Source: Opitutia bacterium UBA957
GTDB lineage: Bacteria > Verrucomicrobiota > Verrucomicrobiia > Opitutales > UBA953
DNA: 8,080 nucleotides
Direction of reading: 5' to 3'
NCBI GenBank assembly: GCA_002293065.1
Contig: DBCN01000158.1
Coordinates: 1-8,080 of the forward strand
Of this stretch, positions 1 to 4,849 are shown piece by piece. The notes under the pieces were generated by a model. The model was not told the origin of the DNA and did no database searches. It worked only from the letters and a program-made list of their open reading frames with translations. Position 1 is the stretch's first letter; every line of letters begins with the position of its first letter. Position numbers and translations under genes: made by a program.

Positions 1-177
1 GGTGCCGCTCAAGCTGGGGACGGGGGTCGCCGCCACGTTGCCGGCGATCACCGCGGGGGCGGCCGGCGCCGGGGCGGTCTGGGCGTAACCGACCGGGGCC
101 AAGGCCAGGCTGACGGCGGCGAGGAGGAACAACGGAGAGAGCGACCGCTGTGCAGAAGGGGTGGAAGGGCAATTCAC
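1..177 (-). CDS. Exported protein, N-terminal fragment (signal peptide visible)
   Basis: The gene reads leftwards out of the window, so only its N-terminus is visible: 59 codons, open to the window edge. The translation has an Arg at residue 11, a hydrophobic core around residues 14-28 (SPLFLLAAVSLALAP) and a likely signal peptidase I site after GYA at residues 31-33. A Pro/Ala-rich stretch beginning QTAPAPAAPAV follows. This is a classical Sec signal peptide plus a low-complexity linker, so the mature protein should be periplasmic, outer-membrane or secreted. The start is uncertain. I chose the GTG at 177 because it gives a normal n-region; an in-frame GTG at 204 would add a proline-rich extension, and no in-frame ATG was found nearby. 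There is no Shine-Dalgarno; the bases before the start are pyrimidine-rich (CCTCCTCCA). The mature function cannot be told from this fragment. Confidence 0.65.
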   Translation of the reverse strand, partial: MNCPSTPSAQRSLSPLFLLAAVSLALAPVGYAQTAPAPAAPAVIAGNVAATPVPSLSGT

Positions 178-373
178 TGGAGGAGGGGGTGAAGGGATTA
201 ACACCAAAGGTGGGGAATAGTTCGATGGAAAAGGTGGTTTTAGGCGGAATGTTTGGGGGCCGATGGGGGGCAGTCCCGCCGACCACCGACCGCAGACAGA
301 AAGGTGAACATTATTTCACCCTTTTTGGTCGACAATTTGGGCTTTAACCCCCTTTACTGAGCCTAGGCACCCT
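178..373. other. Divergent intergenic region with small hairpin
   Basis: This region of about 196 bp separates the minus-strand exported protein from the plus-strand gene at 374 and should hold both promoters. It is richer in AT than the genes around it. A short inverted repeat, GGTGAA (303-308) and TTCACC (315-320), is separated by CATTAT and followed on the plus strand by five T (322-326). It could be an operator or a weak terminator-like hairpin; its place between divergent genes favours an operator, but the evidence is structural only. GCCTAGGC (361-368) is a perfect 8-bp palindrome a few bases before the next start codon. I see no convincing gene here. Confidence 0.4.
329..358 (+). promoter_or_regulatory. 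Candidate sigma70-type promoter for the gene at 374
   Basis: TCGACA (329-334, 5 of 6 matches to TTGACA) and TTTACT (353-358, 4 of 6 matches to TATAAT) are separated by 18 bp. Transcription would start near 365, only about 9 nt before the ATG at 374, giving an almost leaderless mRNA. The same -35-to-start distance recurs at other genes in the window, which adds modest support. Confidence 0.4.
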
Positions 374-904
374 ATGCGCGAAGATATCCCCGAATGGCTT
401 GGAAAGCCCCCGCGTCGCGGCACCGATGCGTGGGAGGCTTGGTTGGCGAAATGGCGGGCCTACGCCCGGGCCGAATTAAAGGACACCGCGGCTGACGACC
501 CAGAGTTCGATTTTGGCCTACTGACCATGGAAGAGCGTTGGCAAGTCGCCTTGGCCTTGGAGATCCGCAAGCACATCGAGCAAGGAAGAGCGGGAGGCCC
601 CTGCCCCTTCCTGCAAAACCGCAGCATCTCCGACCTCCTCCATGCCTCCGTCGTCGCCTGGCAGGTCGGCCGTTCCGTTTTCTCCACCGAGCCCAATGAG
701 CGCACCCTGCTCGCCGACCAGTGGGTGACCAAGCGGCTCAACCCGCGGCGCCGGCGGATTGCCCACGGCATCCGTTACGGGTTTCTGGCTGGCCTCGGGG
801 GCGAACCGGCGGAACCCGCTTGGTCTTCGGCCGACTACGTCGCCGCCTATGAAGCCGCCTGGAATGTAGGTAACGCCATGGCCATCGACAGCGACCCGCG
901 GTGA
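374..904 (+). CDS. Hypothetical Trp-rich soluble protein
   Basis: This is a 176-residue protein that I do not recognise. It starts at an ATG with no Shine-Dalgarno, right after a promoter-like pair, and ends at a TGA 49 bp before rmuC. It is rich in tryptophan (about ten, several in the first third as DAWEAWLAKW) and in charged residues. There is no signal peptide and no transmembrane segment, so it is probably cytoplasmic. A basic patch LNPRRRRIAHGIRYG lies near residues 122-136. Two similar short helical motifs, AWQVGRSVF and AWNVGNAM, appear in the middle and at the C-terminus and may reflect an internal helical repeat. It could share a transcript with rmuC, but rmuC has its own candidate promoter. 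The reading frame is convincing because its codon use matches its neighbours and the opposite-strand frames give low-complexity shadows. The function is unknown. Confidence 0.8.
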   Translation: MREDIPEWLGKPPRRGTDAWEAWLAKWRAYARAELKDTAADDPEFDFGLLTMEERWQVALALEIRKHIEQGRAGGPCPFLQNRSISDLLHASVVAWQVGRSVFSTEPNERTLLADQWVTKRLNPRRRRIAHGIRYGFLAGLGGEPAEPAWSSADYVAAYEAAWNVGNAMAIDSDPR

Positions 905-909
905 TGGGG

Positions 910-937
910 TTGCGGAGTGCGCCGCCGCGGGTAGAGT
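910..937 (+). promoter_or_regulatory. Candidate promoter of rmuC
   Basis: TTGCGG (910-915) and TAGAGT (932-937) are separated by 16 bp in the short gap between the upstream gene's stop and rmuC. The predicted transcript would start near 944-945, about 9 nt before the ATG at 954. The match is moderate and no experiment supports it. Confidence 0.35.
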
Positions 938-953
938 AGCCTTTCTAGAACCT

Positions 954-2345
954 ATGGATTATCTGACACCCGCCCTCCTCTTTGCCGTCCTTGGCCTCGT
1001 GGCCTACCTGGCCTTCTTCCGGAAAAACCCGGATGCCACGGGGAGCGAAGCCGGCAACGCCTTGCTCTTGGAGGAAGTCCGCCAACAACTCGCGACGGCC
1101 AACGCGACGGCCGAACGGGAACGCAACGCCAAGACCGAGGCCCTGACGCGCGTGTCGGGCGCCGAATCGGCCAAGGTGGCCGCGCAAGCGCAGCTGACCG
1201 AAGCGGAAGCCCGCCATACGCGCCAAGCCGCCGAGCAGAAGGCCAGCACCGAACTCACCATCGCGCAATTACGCGAAGACCAGCGGAAGGCGCTCGAGGC
1301 CGTCGAGGCCCGCTACAATCAAGCCTTGGCCGACCTCCGCACCACCTTCGAGAAGACCAGCACCGACGTCCTGAAGGGCATGGCACCCGACGTCACGAAG
1401 GAAGTCGCCAGCAAGGTGGAACCGCTCATCGCGCAGATCAACACGGCCCTCGGCAACTACCGCGAAGCCATGCAGCAAAGCCTCACGAACCAAGGGGATG
1501 CCTTGGCCGCCGTGGGCGCGCAGATGAAGACCATCAGCGAGACGACGGCCGCCTTGGCCACGAGCACGACGGATTTCACCTCGGTCCTGAAGTCTTCGCA
1601 GCACCGCGGCAAGTGGGGCGAACAGACCCTCCGACGCGTCGTCGAAGCCGCCGGACTCAGTCCGCACTGCGATTTCAGCGAACAAGTGTCGCAGGATGAC
1701 TCGCGCCCCGACCTCATCGTCAAACTCCCCGGCAACCGCTGCATCATCATCGACTCGAAGGTCCCGGAATTCGACGTCGCCATCGCCGACCAAGCCGCGC
1801 CCAACCGCCGCGAGCTCGTGGCCGCGCATGCCGCCAAGCTCCGCAAGACGATCCTCGCCCTCGCCGCCAAGGATTACCCGGCGGCCATGGGCAAGCAGGG
1901 CGTGACGCCCTACGACAAAGTCATCCTCTTCTTGCCGGCCGAGTCCCTCCTGAGCACCGCGCTCGAAGGCGACAACGAGCTCATCCTCGCCGCGGCGCGC
2001 GAAGGCATCCTCCTCGCCACGCCGGCCACCTTGATGGGCTTCCTCGGAGCCATCAACCTCGCCTGGCAACAGCACACCCAAGCGGAGAACGCAGGCAAGA
2101 TCGCGGACGAGGCCACCGAACTCTTCGACCGCCTCGTCAAGTTCGCCGAGCACTTCACCAAGGTCCGCAAGGGCCTGCTGAGCGCGTCCGAAAGCCTCGA
2201 TGCGGCGATCGGCAGCTACGAGACGCGCATCCGCCCGCAAGGCGAACGCGTTCGTGAGCTGGGCGGCGCGGCGAGTCGGGCAGCCCTGGGCGAAATCCAT
2301 CCCGTCAACGCCAACATCCGCCGGCTCGAAGATTCGGCCGAGTAA
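954..2345 (+). CDS. rmuC: DNA recombination protein RmuC
   Basis: This 463-residue protein has the full RmuC layout. It has an N-terminal membrane helix (residues about 4-22, LTPALLFAVLGLVAYLAFF), a long Ala/Glu/Gln-rich coiled coil (about 36-130) and the RmuC domain (about 150-440). The family signature is clear: RGKWGEQTLRRVVEAAGL, then RPDLIVKLP (R251-P252-D253) and IIIDSKVP (D267-S-K269). Together these form the D...DxK pattern of a PD-(D/E)XK-like nuclease fold. In E. coli, RmuC limits recombination at short inverted repeats and is regarded as a putative nuclease; the biochemistry of this copy is inferred. The start is the ATG just after the candidate promoter, since an earlier start would lose the short N-tail before the membrane helix. 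The stop lies only 14 bp from the 3' end of a convergent tRNA gene. The frame is intact and the length is normal for the family. Confidence 0.96.
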   Translation: MDYLTPALLFAVLGLVAYLAFFRKNPDATGSEAGNALLLEEVRQQLATANATAERERNAKTEALTRVSGAESAKVAAQAQLTEAEARHTRQAAEQKASTELTIAQLREDQRKALEAVEARYNQALADLRTTFEKTSTDVLKGMAPDVTKEVASKVEPLIAQINTALGNYREAMQQSLTNQGDALAAVGAQMKTISETTAALATSTTDFTSVLKSSQHRGKWGEQTLRRVVEAAGLSPHCDFSEQVSQDDSRPDLIVKLPGNRCIIIDSKVPEFDVAIADQAAPNRRELVAAHAAKLRKTILALAAKDYPAAMGKQGVTPYDKVILFLPAESLLSTALEGDNELILAAAREGILLATPATLMGFLGAINLAWQQHTQAENAGKIADEATELFDRLVKFAEHFTKVRKGLLSASESLDAAIGSYETRIRPQGERVRELGGAASRAALGEIHPVNANIRRLEDSAE

Positions 2346-2359
2346 GCGCGCGACCCTGC

Positions 2360-2435
2360 TGGTGGAGCCGATGAGGTTCGAACTCACGGCCTCGTCATTG
2401 CGAACGACGCGCTCTACCAACTGAGCTACGGCCCC
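2360..2435 (-). tRNA. tRNA-Ala (anticodon CGC)
   Basis: The minus strand folds into a complete cloverleaf of 76 nt. The acceptor stem GGGGCCG/CGGCTCC includes a G3:U70 wobble pair, the alanine identity element. The D arm is GCTC-AGTTGGTA-GAGC, the anticodon arm CGTCG-TTCGCAA-TGACG with anticodon CGC, the variable loop 5 nt, and the T arm GTGAG-TTCGAAC-CTCAT. The discriminator is A and CCA is encoded. It reads GCG codons, which are common in this GC-rich sequence. The gene converges on rmuC, whose stop codon is 14 bp away. The flanks carry a 7-bp inverted repeat, CCTGCTG (2355-2361) and CAGCAGG (2439-2445), so the 5' leader can pair with the trailer and with the last two bases of CCA. Confidence 0.97.
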
Positions 2436-2474
2436 ACACAGCAGGACAAGCAAGCAAGCGAAGGCCGTCCGGAG

Positions 2475-2480
2475 GGTCAA
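2475..2480 (-). promoter_or_regulatory. -35-like element upstream of tRNA-Ala
   Basis: TTGACC on the minus strand begins 45 nt before the tRNA 5' end, which predicts a primary transcript with a leader of about 10 nt. No good -10 hexamer is visible at the right spacing; the best at 17 bp is TTGCTT. Part of the spacing is taken up by a short CAAG repeat (2448-2459). The tRNA-Pro gene has the same arrangement. Confidence 0.35.
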
Positions 2481-2531
2481 GGTTTAGATGGGCCTGGGGC
2501 AGGCCGGCGGGCGGAAAACGGCGGGTTCCCC

Positions 2532-2559
2532 TTGCCTCCGCGGGTAGGTGCCATACTTT
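2532..2559 (+). promoter_or_regulatory. Candidate promoter of the SlyD-like gene
   Basis: TTGCCT (2532-2537) and TACTTT (2554-2559) are separated by 16 bp, between the tRNA-Ala upstream region and the ATG at 2580. The predicted leader is about 14 nt and pyrimidine-rich (CTCTTCCCACTCAC), with no Shine-Dalgarno. The match is moderate. Confidence 0.35.
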
Positions 2560-2579
2560 TCTCGGCTCTTCCCACTCAC

Positions 2580-3236
2580 ATGCGCGTCTCCAAAGAAACC
2601 GTCGTCGGCATCGAATACACCCTCAAGGATGACAAGGGCAACGTGCTCGACACGTCGGCTGGGCATGGCCCGATGGAATACCTCCACGGCGCCAGCAACA
2701 TCATCCCGGGCCTGGAGCAAGGCCTCGAAGGCCTCACCGCGGGCGACGCCAAGGTCGTCGTCGTGCAACCGGCCGATGCGTATGGCGAATACAGCGAGAA
2801 GTTGATCCAGCGCGTCCCACTCGATCGCTTTGGCGCGAACAAGGTGGAGATCGGCATGCGCTTCCACGCCGAAACCAATCTCGGGATGCGCGTGCTCGTC
2901 ATCCGTCACGTCGACGAGCAGGAAGCCGTCCTCGATGGCAACCATGAGCTCGCCGGCAAGACCCTCACCTTCGACGTCAAAGTCGTTTCCGTGCGCGCCG
3001 CCGAACTCACGGAACTCGCCCATGGCCATCCGCACCAAGCGGGCGGTTGCTGTGGTGGCGGCGGCTGTGGCTCCGGCGAATCCGAAGGCGGTTGCTGCTC
3101 CACCGAAGGCGCTGCCAGCGGCGGTTGCTGCTCCACCGAAGGTTCGAGCGAAGGTGGTTGCTGCTCTGCGGAAGAGCCGGCGACCCAGCAGAAGCAAGGC
3201 GGCTGCGGCAATGGTGGCTGCGGCTGCTCGGCTTAA
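2580..3236 (+). CDS. slyD: SlyD-type FKBP peptidyl-prolyl isomerase with Cys-rich tail
   Basis: This 218-residue cytoplasmic protein is a SlyD-type isomerase: it catalyses prolyl cis-trans isomerisation and acts as a folding helper. The FKBP half-domain covers residues about 1-69, with the conserved GIEYTLKDDKGNVLDTS, PMEYLHG, IIPGLEQGLEGLTAGD and ADAYGEY segments. The insert-in-flap chaperone domain covers about 70-125 and the rest of the FKBP fold runs to about 145. The tail from about 146 begins AHGHPHQ and then has twelve Cys, mostly as GGCC, followed by GGCGNGGCGCSA. E. coli SlyD has a His/Cys-rich nickel-binding tail used in hydrogenase maturation; here Cys dominates and the tail contains an 11-residue repeat. 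Metal binding is therefore likely, but the metal is unknown. The ATG at 2580 was chosen because an in-frame TTG at 2532 lies in the promoter and adds 16 residues not typical of the family. Confidence 0.92.
   Translation: MRVSKETVVGIEYTLKDDKGNVLDTSAGHGPMEYLHGASNIIPGLEQGLEGLTAGDAKVVVVQPADAYGEYSEKLIQRVPLDRFGANKVEIGMRFHAETNLGMRVLVIRHVDEQEAVLDGNHELAGKTLTFDVKVVSVRAAELTELAHGHPHQAGGCCGGGGCGSGESEGGCCSTEGAASGGCCSTEGSSEGGCCSAEEPATQQKQGGCGNGGCGCSA
3087..3174 (+). repeat. 33-bp tandem repeat inside the SlyD tail
   Basis: Three units with a period of 33 bp start at 3087, 3120 and 3153. The first 23 bp of units 1 and 2 are identical (3087-3109 and 3120-3142); unit 3 is diverged. Each unit encodes 11 residues: GGCCSTEGAAS, GGCCSTEGSSE and GGCCSAEEPAT. 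The exact DNA identity suggests recent duplication by slippage or unequal recombination, so copy number may vary between strains. Confidence 0.9.
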
Positions 3237-3273
3237 GCGCGCGCGGAGCTCGAGAAGGGACGAGGAAGCCGAA

Positions 3274-3317
3274 GTGCAAAAGTGCAAATCGGCCGGTGGC
3301 CTGTGCAAACGTGCAAA
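3274..3317. repeat. Four GTGCAAA direct repeats in two pairs
   Basis: GTGCAAA occurs at 3274-3280, 3282-3288, 3303-3309 and 3311-3317. Within each pair the copies are offset by 8 bp; the pairs are 29 bp apart and flank a GC-rich GGCCGGTGGCC core. All copies face the same way. The layout resembles iterons or a tandem binding site, but no protein can be assigned and it lies downstream of both neighbouring genes rather than in a promoter. Confidence 0.6.
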
Positions 3318-3354
3318 GGTAAGATGCGAAGGCAGCGGCACGCATACAAAAGGC

Positions 3355-3456
3355 AGGGGCGTGGCTAGGTTGGCACGCAGTGCCAACCCTACCTCGTGAC
3401 CGACGACGCGCCCCTACCTCGAAGCAGAAGGACCGCACGTGGTGCGGTCCCTACCT
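3355..3456 (-). repeat. REP-like palindrome cluster with GGTAGGG headers
   Basis: On the minus strand the header AGGTAGGG occurs three times (plus-strand CCCTACCT at 3387-3394, 3412-3419 and 3449-3456). Two headers run straight into perfect hairpins with 9-bp stems and 3-nt loops: GGTTGGCAC/GTGCCAACC (3368-3376 and 3380-3388) and GGACCGCAC/GTGCGGTCC (3430-3438 and 3442-3450). The middle header begins an arm, AGGGGCG (3355-3361) with CGCCCCT (3409-3415), that encloses the first hairpin. A GTAG foot followed by a palindrome is the known pattern of REP elements mobilised by RAYT (TnpA-REP) proteins. No RAYT gene lies in the window, so assignment to that class is inferred. Stem sequences differ but headers are conserved, so stem structure rather than sequence seems to be kept. 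Confidence 0.65.
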
Positions 3457-3548
3457 TAAAGACCGGAGACAAAGGGAAGTATGGGTGGCCGGTGGCCCCC
3501 GCACGCCCTCCATTCAACCAATCAACCCTTCCGCTACTCCTCTAGCTT

Positions 3549-3962
3549 TCACTCGCCCCAATTCCAGTCCATCGCGATGACGATGTCGGGGTGGAGCGAT
3601 TGCTTGACCGGACAGGCTTCGGCGGCGCGGATCAAACGCGCGCGCACTTCTTCGGGAATACCTGCGGGCATCGAGATGCGGATGTCGAGGCGGGCGATGC
3701 GCCGCGGCGGCACCGTCGTCATGTGCTTCTCGACCTCAACGCGGGCGCCGCGGAAGTCGGCGTCCAAGGATTTCGCCTGGATACCGAGGATCGTCAGGAT
3801 GCAGGTACCCACGGCGGTGGCGGCGAGATCCGAAGGCGAGAACGCCTCACCCTTCCCTTGGTTATCGACCGGCGCATCGGTCAGCAAGAGGCTGCCCGAC
3901 GGGCCGTGGGTGGCACGCGTGCGGAGGTCGCCGAGGTATTCGCAGGAAATCTTCACGCTCAT
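3549..3962 (-). CDS. OsmC/Ohr-family protein
   Basis: This 137-residue cytoplasmic protein of the OsmC family probably reduces organic or fatty-acid hydroperoxides with a reactive Cys pair. Two family cysteines are present: Cys54 in AFSPSDLAATAVGTCILTILG and Cys117 in AEACPVKQSLHPDI. Between them lies the usual mixed segment (VEVEKHMTTVPPRRIARLDIRI). The spacing and length match the family, so the active site looks complete. Which subfamily it belongs to (OsmC, Ohr or the YhfA-like branch) cannot be fixed by eye, so no symbol is given. The ATG at 3962 is preceded by GCTTCCTGT, with no Shine-Dalgarno. A promoter may lie between it and the upstream ferredoxin terminator (TCGACC at 3993-3998 and GATTAC at 3972-3977, 15 bp apart, weak), because the terminator should separate it from the ferredoxin transcript. 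Confidence 0.9.
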   Translation of the reverse strand: MSVKISCEYLGDLRTRATHGPSGSLLLTDAPVDNQGKGEAFSPSDLAATAVGTCILTILGIQAKSLDADFRGARVEVEKHMTTVPPRRIARLDIRISMPAGIPEEVRARLIRAAEACPVKQSLHPDIVIAMDWNWGE

Positions 3963-4015
3963 ACAGGAAGCGTAATCCGGCGGCGGCGGCGAGGTCGAGT
4001 CCGCAAGCGGGCACG

Positions 4016-4037
4016 AAAAAACCCCGGAGGACCGGGG
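4016..4037 (-). terminator. Intrinsic terminator of the ferredoxin gene
   Basis: Reading on minus, CCCCGG (4032-4037) pairs perfectly with CCGGGG (4022-4027) around a TCCT loop and is followed at once by six T (4021-4016). This is a textbook rho-independent terminator, 24 bp after the ferredoxin stop and upstream of the OsmC-like gene, which should therefore have its own promoter. Confidence 0.88.
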
Positions 4038-4061
4038 CTCGTTCGCACAAAAGGAGCCGGC

Positions 4062-4295
4062 TTATTCGCCGTCCTTGCCGATGGAGTCGACCGGGCAGCC
4101 TTCGAGGGCTTCCATGCACTTGTCGATGTCTTCCTGGGATTCGGGCTGCTTGAAGACGTAGGAGTAGCCGCCGTCGTCTTGGCGGGTGAAGAAAGCCGGC
4201 GCCGTTTCGCGGCAGAGGTCGCAGTCGATGCACTGGGAGTCCACGTAGAACTTGCCGGGGACGCTTTCGGGACGCTTATCGTTTTTGTCAGCCAT
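4062..4295 (-). CDS. 4Fe-4S ferredoxin, single cluster
   Basis: This 77-residue acidic protein is an electron carrier. A CxxCxxC motif is at residues 22, 25 and 28 (QCIDCDLCRETAPAFF), with the distant ligand Cys67 in GCPVDSI. These are the four ligands of one [4Fe-4S] cluster, as in Fer4_13-like monocluster ferredoxins. A fifth Cys at 60 could form a disulphide with a free partner or be neutral. The central insert (DDGGYSYVFKQPESQED) matches this group. It is cytoplasmic with no signal peptide. The redox partner is not encoded nearby. The ATG at 4295 follows a pyrimidine-rich leader (TTTCCTCCC), with no Shine-Dalgarno. The gene sits 48 bp after a small membrane protein on the same strand and may be co-transcribed, though a consensus-quality -35 (TTGACA) lies in that gap. 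Its 3' end is closed by a strong terminator. Confidence 0.94.
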   Translation of the reverse strand: MADKNDKRPESVPGKFYVDSQCIDCDLCRETAPAFFTRQDDGGYSYVFKQPESQEDIDKCMEALEGCPVDSIGKDGE

Positions 4296-4330
4296 GGGAG
4301 GAAATGGGAAGGTGAACGGGGAACGCGGTC

Positions 4331-4336
4331 TGTCAA
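4331..4336 (-). promoter_or_regulatory. -35-like element for the ferredoxin gene
   Basis: A perfect TTGACA on minus starts 41 nt before the ferredoxin ATG. The hexamer at 17-bp spacing (ACCTTC) is a poor -10, so the call rests on the -35 and on the distance, which equals that at purM. Confidence 0.3.
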
Positions 4337-4343
4337 GAATCCG

Positions 4344-4796
4344 TCACTTTTCGGGGACCAGCATCACGATTTGATGGCTCGTGAGGCCGGCCAAGCCGAG
4401 CGGAAAAGACACCGTGAGCCTTTCGGGCGTGTCATAAACCACGACCAAGCGGGCGATCACGAAGCGGTTCGGGCGCCAACCCGGCTGGGCTTCGGCATCG
4501 AACGTGAAGCGGATATCCGTCGACCGGATTGGATGCTCCAACTCCTGGGCGAGCAGCAGGCGCATGCGCTGGCGCGCTTCGGCGGAAACATCGTCCCAGC
4601 AGACCATGGACTCCAAGGCCGCCGTATCGCGCGAACCATGGGCGGAGACCCAAGCCGTCTGGAGGCGACCGAGGGTCCGCAGCTGGAAATAGCCATACAG
4701 CATGCCGACCGTGAAGATCCAGAGCCCGATCCGTGCCCAGAGCGGTAGCGGCGTCAGGATCGACCAGCGACGGGCGGAAAGCAAAGGCGTGCTCAC
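4344..4796 (-). CDS. Hypothetical protein with one N-terminal membrane helix
   Basis: This 150-residue protein matches no family I recognise. Residues about 20-38 (WARIGLWIFTVGMLYGYFQ) form one membrane helix, and the N-terminal tail is basic (SARRW), so the tail is probably cytoplasmic and the rest periplasmic. The soluble part is mixed alpha/beta and ends with a strand-rich stretch, RFVIARLVVVYDTPERLTVSFPLGLAG. The hydrophilic middle (AALESMVCWDDVSAEARQRM) recalls small NTF2-like or DUF4440-like folds, but that is a guess. The GTG at 4796 was chosen because an in-frame TAA lies a little upstream and no ATG precedes the membrane helix. The gene is divergent from purM, with 53 bp between the start codons. 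It may form a two-gene unit with the ferredoxin downstream. Confidence 0.75.
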   Translation of the reverse strand: MSTPLLSARRWSILTPLPLWARIGLWIFTVGMLYGYFQLRTLGRLQTAWVSAHGSRDTAALESMVCWDDVSAEARQRMRLLLAQELEHPIRSTDIRFTFDAEAQPGWRPNRFVIARLVVVYDTPERLTVSFPLGLAGLTSHQIVMLVPEK

Positions 4797-4808
4797 GGGA
4801 GAAGTGCG

Positions 4809-4836
4809 TTGACCCAGTCCACAGGCTGGAGATAAG
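4809..4836 (+). promoter_or_regulatory. Candidate promoter of purM
   Basis: TTGACC (4809-4814) and GATAAG (4831-4836) are separated by 16 bp. Transcription would start near 4844, about 6 nt before the ATG at 4850. This is among the better promoter matches in the window. No PurR-like operator or purine riboswitch can be seen in the short divergent gap. Confidence 0.5.
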
Positions 4837-4849
4837 CAGGGTTAAAGAC

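Larger units (their letters stand above)
3237..3548. other. Gene-free convergent gap with repeats and hairpins
   Basis: These 312 bp lie between the stops of the SlyD-like gene (plus) and the OsmC-like gene (minus). I find no credible gene: reading frames crossing it are low-complexity continuations of shadow frames. It contains the GTGCAAA repeats and the hairpin cluster listed separately. GGCCGGTGGCC occurs twice (3291-3301 and 3487-3497), which may be chance. No hairpin here is followed by a clear T-tract on either strand, so any terminator for the two converging genes is not of the standard intrinsic type. Confidence 0.7.

Noticed and set aside
150..347. 65-codon open frame on plus in the divergent intergenic region
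   Set aside because: It overlaps the start of the minus-strand exported protein and the hairpin region, has no supporting motif and no ribosome binding site.
1269..2480. 403-codon open frame on minus, opposite rmuC and crossing the tRNA-Ala gene
   Set aside because: It overlaps a recognised RmuC and a tRNA. Its translation is Arg/Gly/Glu-rich low-complexity sequence of the kind GC-rich antisense frames give, with no recognisable motif.
2532..2579. TTG start 16 codons upstream for the SlyD-like gene
   Set aside because: The TTG is part of the -35-like hexamer. The added residues are not typical of SlyD, whereas MRVSKETVVGIEY is a normal N-terminus.
3274..3456. Possible CRISPR array
   Set aside because: Repeat units are only 7-8 bp or unequal hairpins at irregular spacing; there are no repeats of 25-40 bp with uniform spacers and no cas genes.
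3591..4748. 385-codon open frame on plus across the OsmC-like, ferredoxin and hypothetical genes
   Set aside because: It is antisense to three genes, two with clear family motifs and one closed by an intrinsic terminator. The product is compositionally biased and matches nothing.
4733..4849. In-frame N-terminal extension of purM by 39 codons
   Set aside because: It would run through the candidate promoter and overlap the divergent gene. PurM of this type begins near RYAARGVSASK, consistent with the ATG at 4850.
4797..4849. Purine riboswitch or PurR operator upstream of purM
   Set aside because: The gap is 53 bp and filled by promoter-like hexamers; no conserved aptamer-like core or palindromic operator can be seen.
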